Source of the DNA: Bacteroidota bacterium
Lineage (GTDB): Bacteria > Bacteroidota > Bacteroidia > Bacteroidales > WCHB1-69
Assembly (NCBI GenBank): GCA_023392945.1
Contig: JAEWNB010000064.1
Span: 1-5,918, forward strand
Direction of reading: 5' to 3'
Length of the DNA stretch: 5,918 nucleotides
Both the position numbers and the translations under genes were made by a program. Position 1 is the first letter of the stretch; each line of letters begins with the position of its first letter. A model generated the notes under the pieces. That model did no database searches, was not told the origin of the DNA, and was given only the letters and a program-made list of their open reading frames with translations. Below, one piece after another: positions 5,601 to 5,918 of the stretch.

Positions 5601-5637
5601 TTTATTAGATTTAAAATTATTTTTTATATCTAATAAA
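5601..5637. repeat. 10-bp inverted repeat in copy 2
   Basis: TTTATTAGAT (5601-5610) and ATCTAATAAA (5628-5637) again flank a 17-nt AT loop. The arms are unchanged from copy 1 and the loop has one T-to-A change. No T run follows on either strand. Confidence 0.6.
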
Positions 5638-5723
5638 TGTGCGTACCGATTGATATCGTGCAGATAGTAACGTATATTTAAAAAATTGTCATGTACAAAA
5701 TCTCTAATTTAAATAAGCAAAAG

Positions 5724-5918
5724 TCAATATTTTCTTCTGAAACTAGATACAGAATGAAAATATATAACATCAAAATAGTCATTTAATCCGGGAATTAACC
5801 CAAAAGTTCTAATAGGGGTATCGGAAAGTGTGCTGTTAATAGAATATATTTTTAATAATGAACCGTCAAGTTTATATTTTCCCCAATAAGGTCTGCAAAC
5901 TTCTCCGAATTCCCATGC
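5724..5918 (-). CDS. Hypothetical protein, C-terminal fragment cut by the window edge
   Basis: From the right edge inward, the minus strand is open for 64 codons and then reaches TGA (5726-5724). The visible C terminus begins AWEFGEVCRPYWGKYKLDG, continues through SLLKIYSIN and a TPIRTFGLIPG stretch, and ends SVSSFRRKY. There is no Met codon, so the start lies outside the window. The composition (aromatic residues, Gly-Lys-Tyr and Asp-Gly turns, alternating hydrophobics) is protein-like and suggests beta strands. WGKYKLDGSLLKIY resembles the strand-turn-strand pattern of small lipocalin-like or lipoprotein domains, but I do not recognise a family. Support is the length of open frame in AT-rich DNA plus composition, so it is moderate. 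No terminator is seen in the 36 bp before repeat copy 2. Confidence 0.5.
   Translation of the reverse strand, partial: AWEFGEVCRPYWGKYKLDGSLLKIYSINSTLSDTPIRTFGLIPGLNDYFDVIYFHSVSSFRRKY

Larger units (their letters stand above)
5333..5687. repeat. Non-coding direct repeat, copy 2
   Basis: This is the second copy of the element at 4937-5294, in the same orientation, with a period of about 394 bp. It starts GAGCACGAACT where copy 1 has GAGCTCGAACT, and it ends TTTAAAAAATT like copy 1. Its differences fall mostly in loops, A/T runs and the two edges. It ends 36 bp before the stop codon of the minus-strand gene at the right edge. A minus-strand frame (5295-5486) is open here from a TTG, but the same frame is broken in copy 1 by an indel, which argues against coding. 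Confidence 0.85.

Overview
The window looks like chromosomal DNA of a Bacteroidota bacterium, probably of the Bacteroidales type. The signs are AT-rich intergenic DNA, no clear Shine-Dalgarno sequences, promoter -7 elements of the form TAnnTTTG, a lipoprotein with acidic residues just after its lipidated cysteine, and a large secreted protein combining lamin-tail domains with a gliding/T9SS-type C-terminal domain. No genus can be named from the sequence alone.

Layout. Positions 1-401 are non-coding and hold a GC-rich hairpin (2-18), a second hairpin (76-101), a 17-bp direct repeat (103-140) and a probable promoter (-7 at 298-305) with an 18-bp inverted repeat over its -33 zone. A 192-residue lipoprotein gene follows (402-980, +). 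It ends 19 bp from the convergent asd gene (1000-1989, -), which encodes aspartate-semialdehyde dehydrogenase. The 115 bp between asd and the next gene carry two back-to-back promoters. The rightward one serves an 866-residue secreted multidomain protein (2105-4705, +). A tRNA-Lys(CTT) gene (4797-4869, +) with its own promoter and a strong intrinsic terminator (4879-4920) comes next.

The stretch from 4921 to 5723 has no convincing gene. It is almost filled by two direct copies of a roughly 355-bp non-coding element (4937-5294 and 5333-5687), which differ at only nine positions and one indel over their 284-bp core. Each copy carries phased CGGAT motifs and conserved inverted repeats. At the right edge, 5724-5918 (-) is the 3' end of a gene that starts outside the window.

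The genes do not form an obvious pathway or operon: one amino-acid biosynthesis enzyme, one tRNA and two envelope or secreted proteins, each with its own promoter. I see no defence system, CRISPR array or transposase. The duplicated non-coding element is the least explained part of the window and the best candidate for something undescribed.
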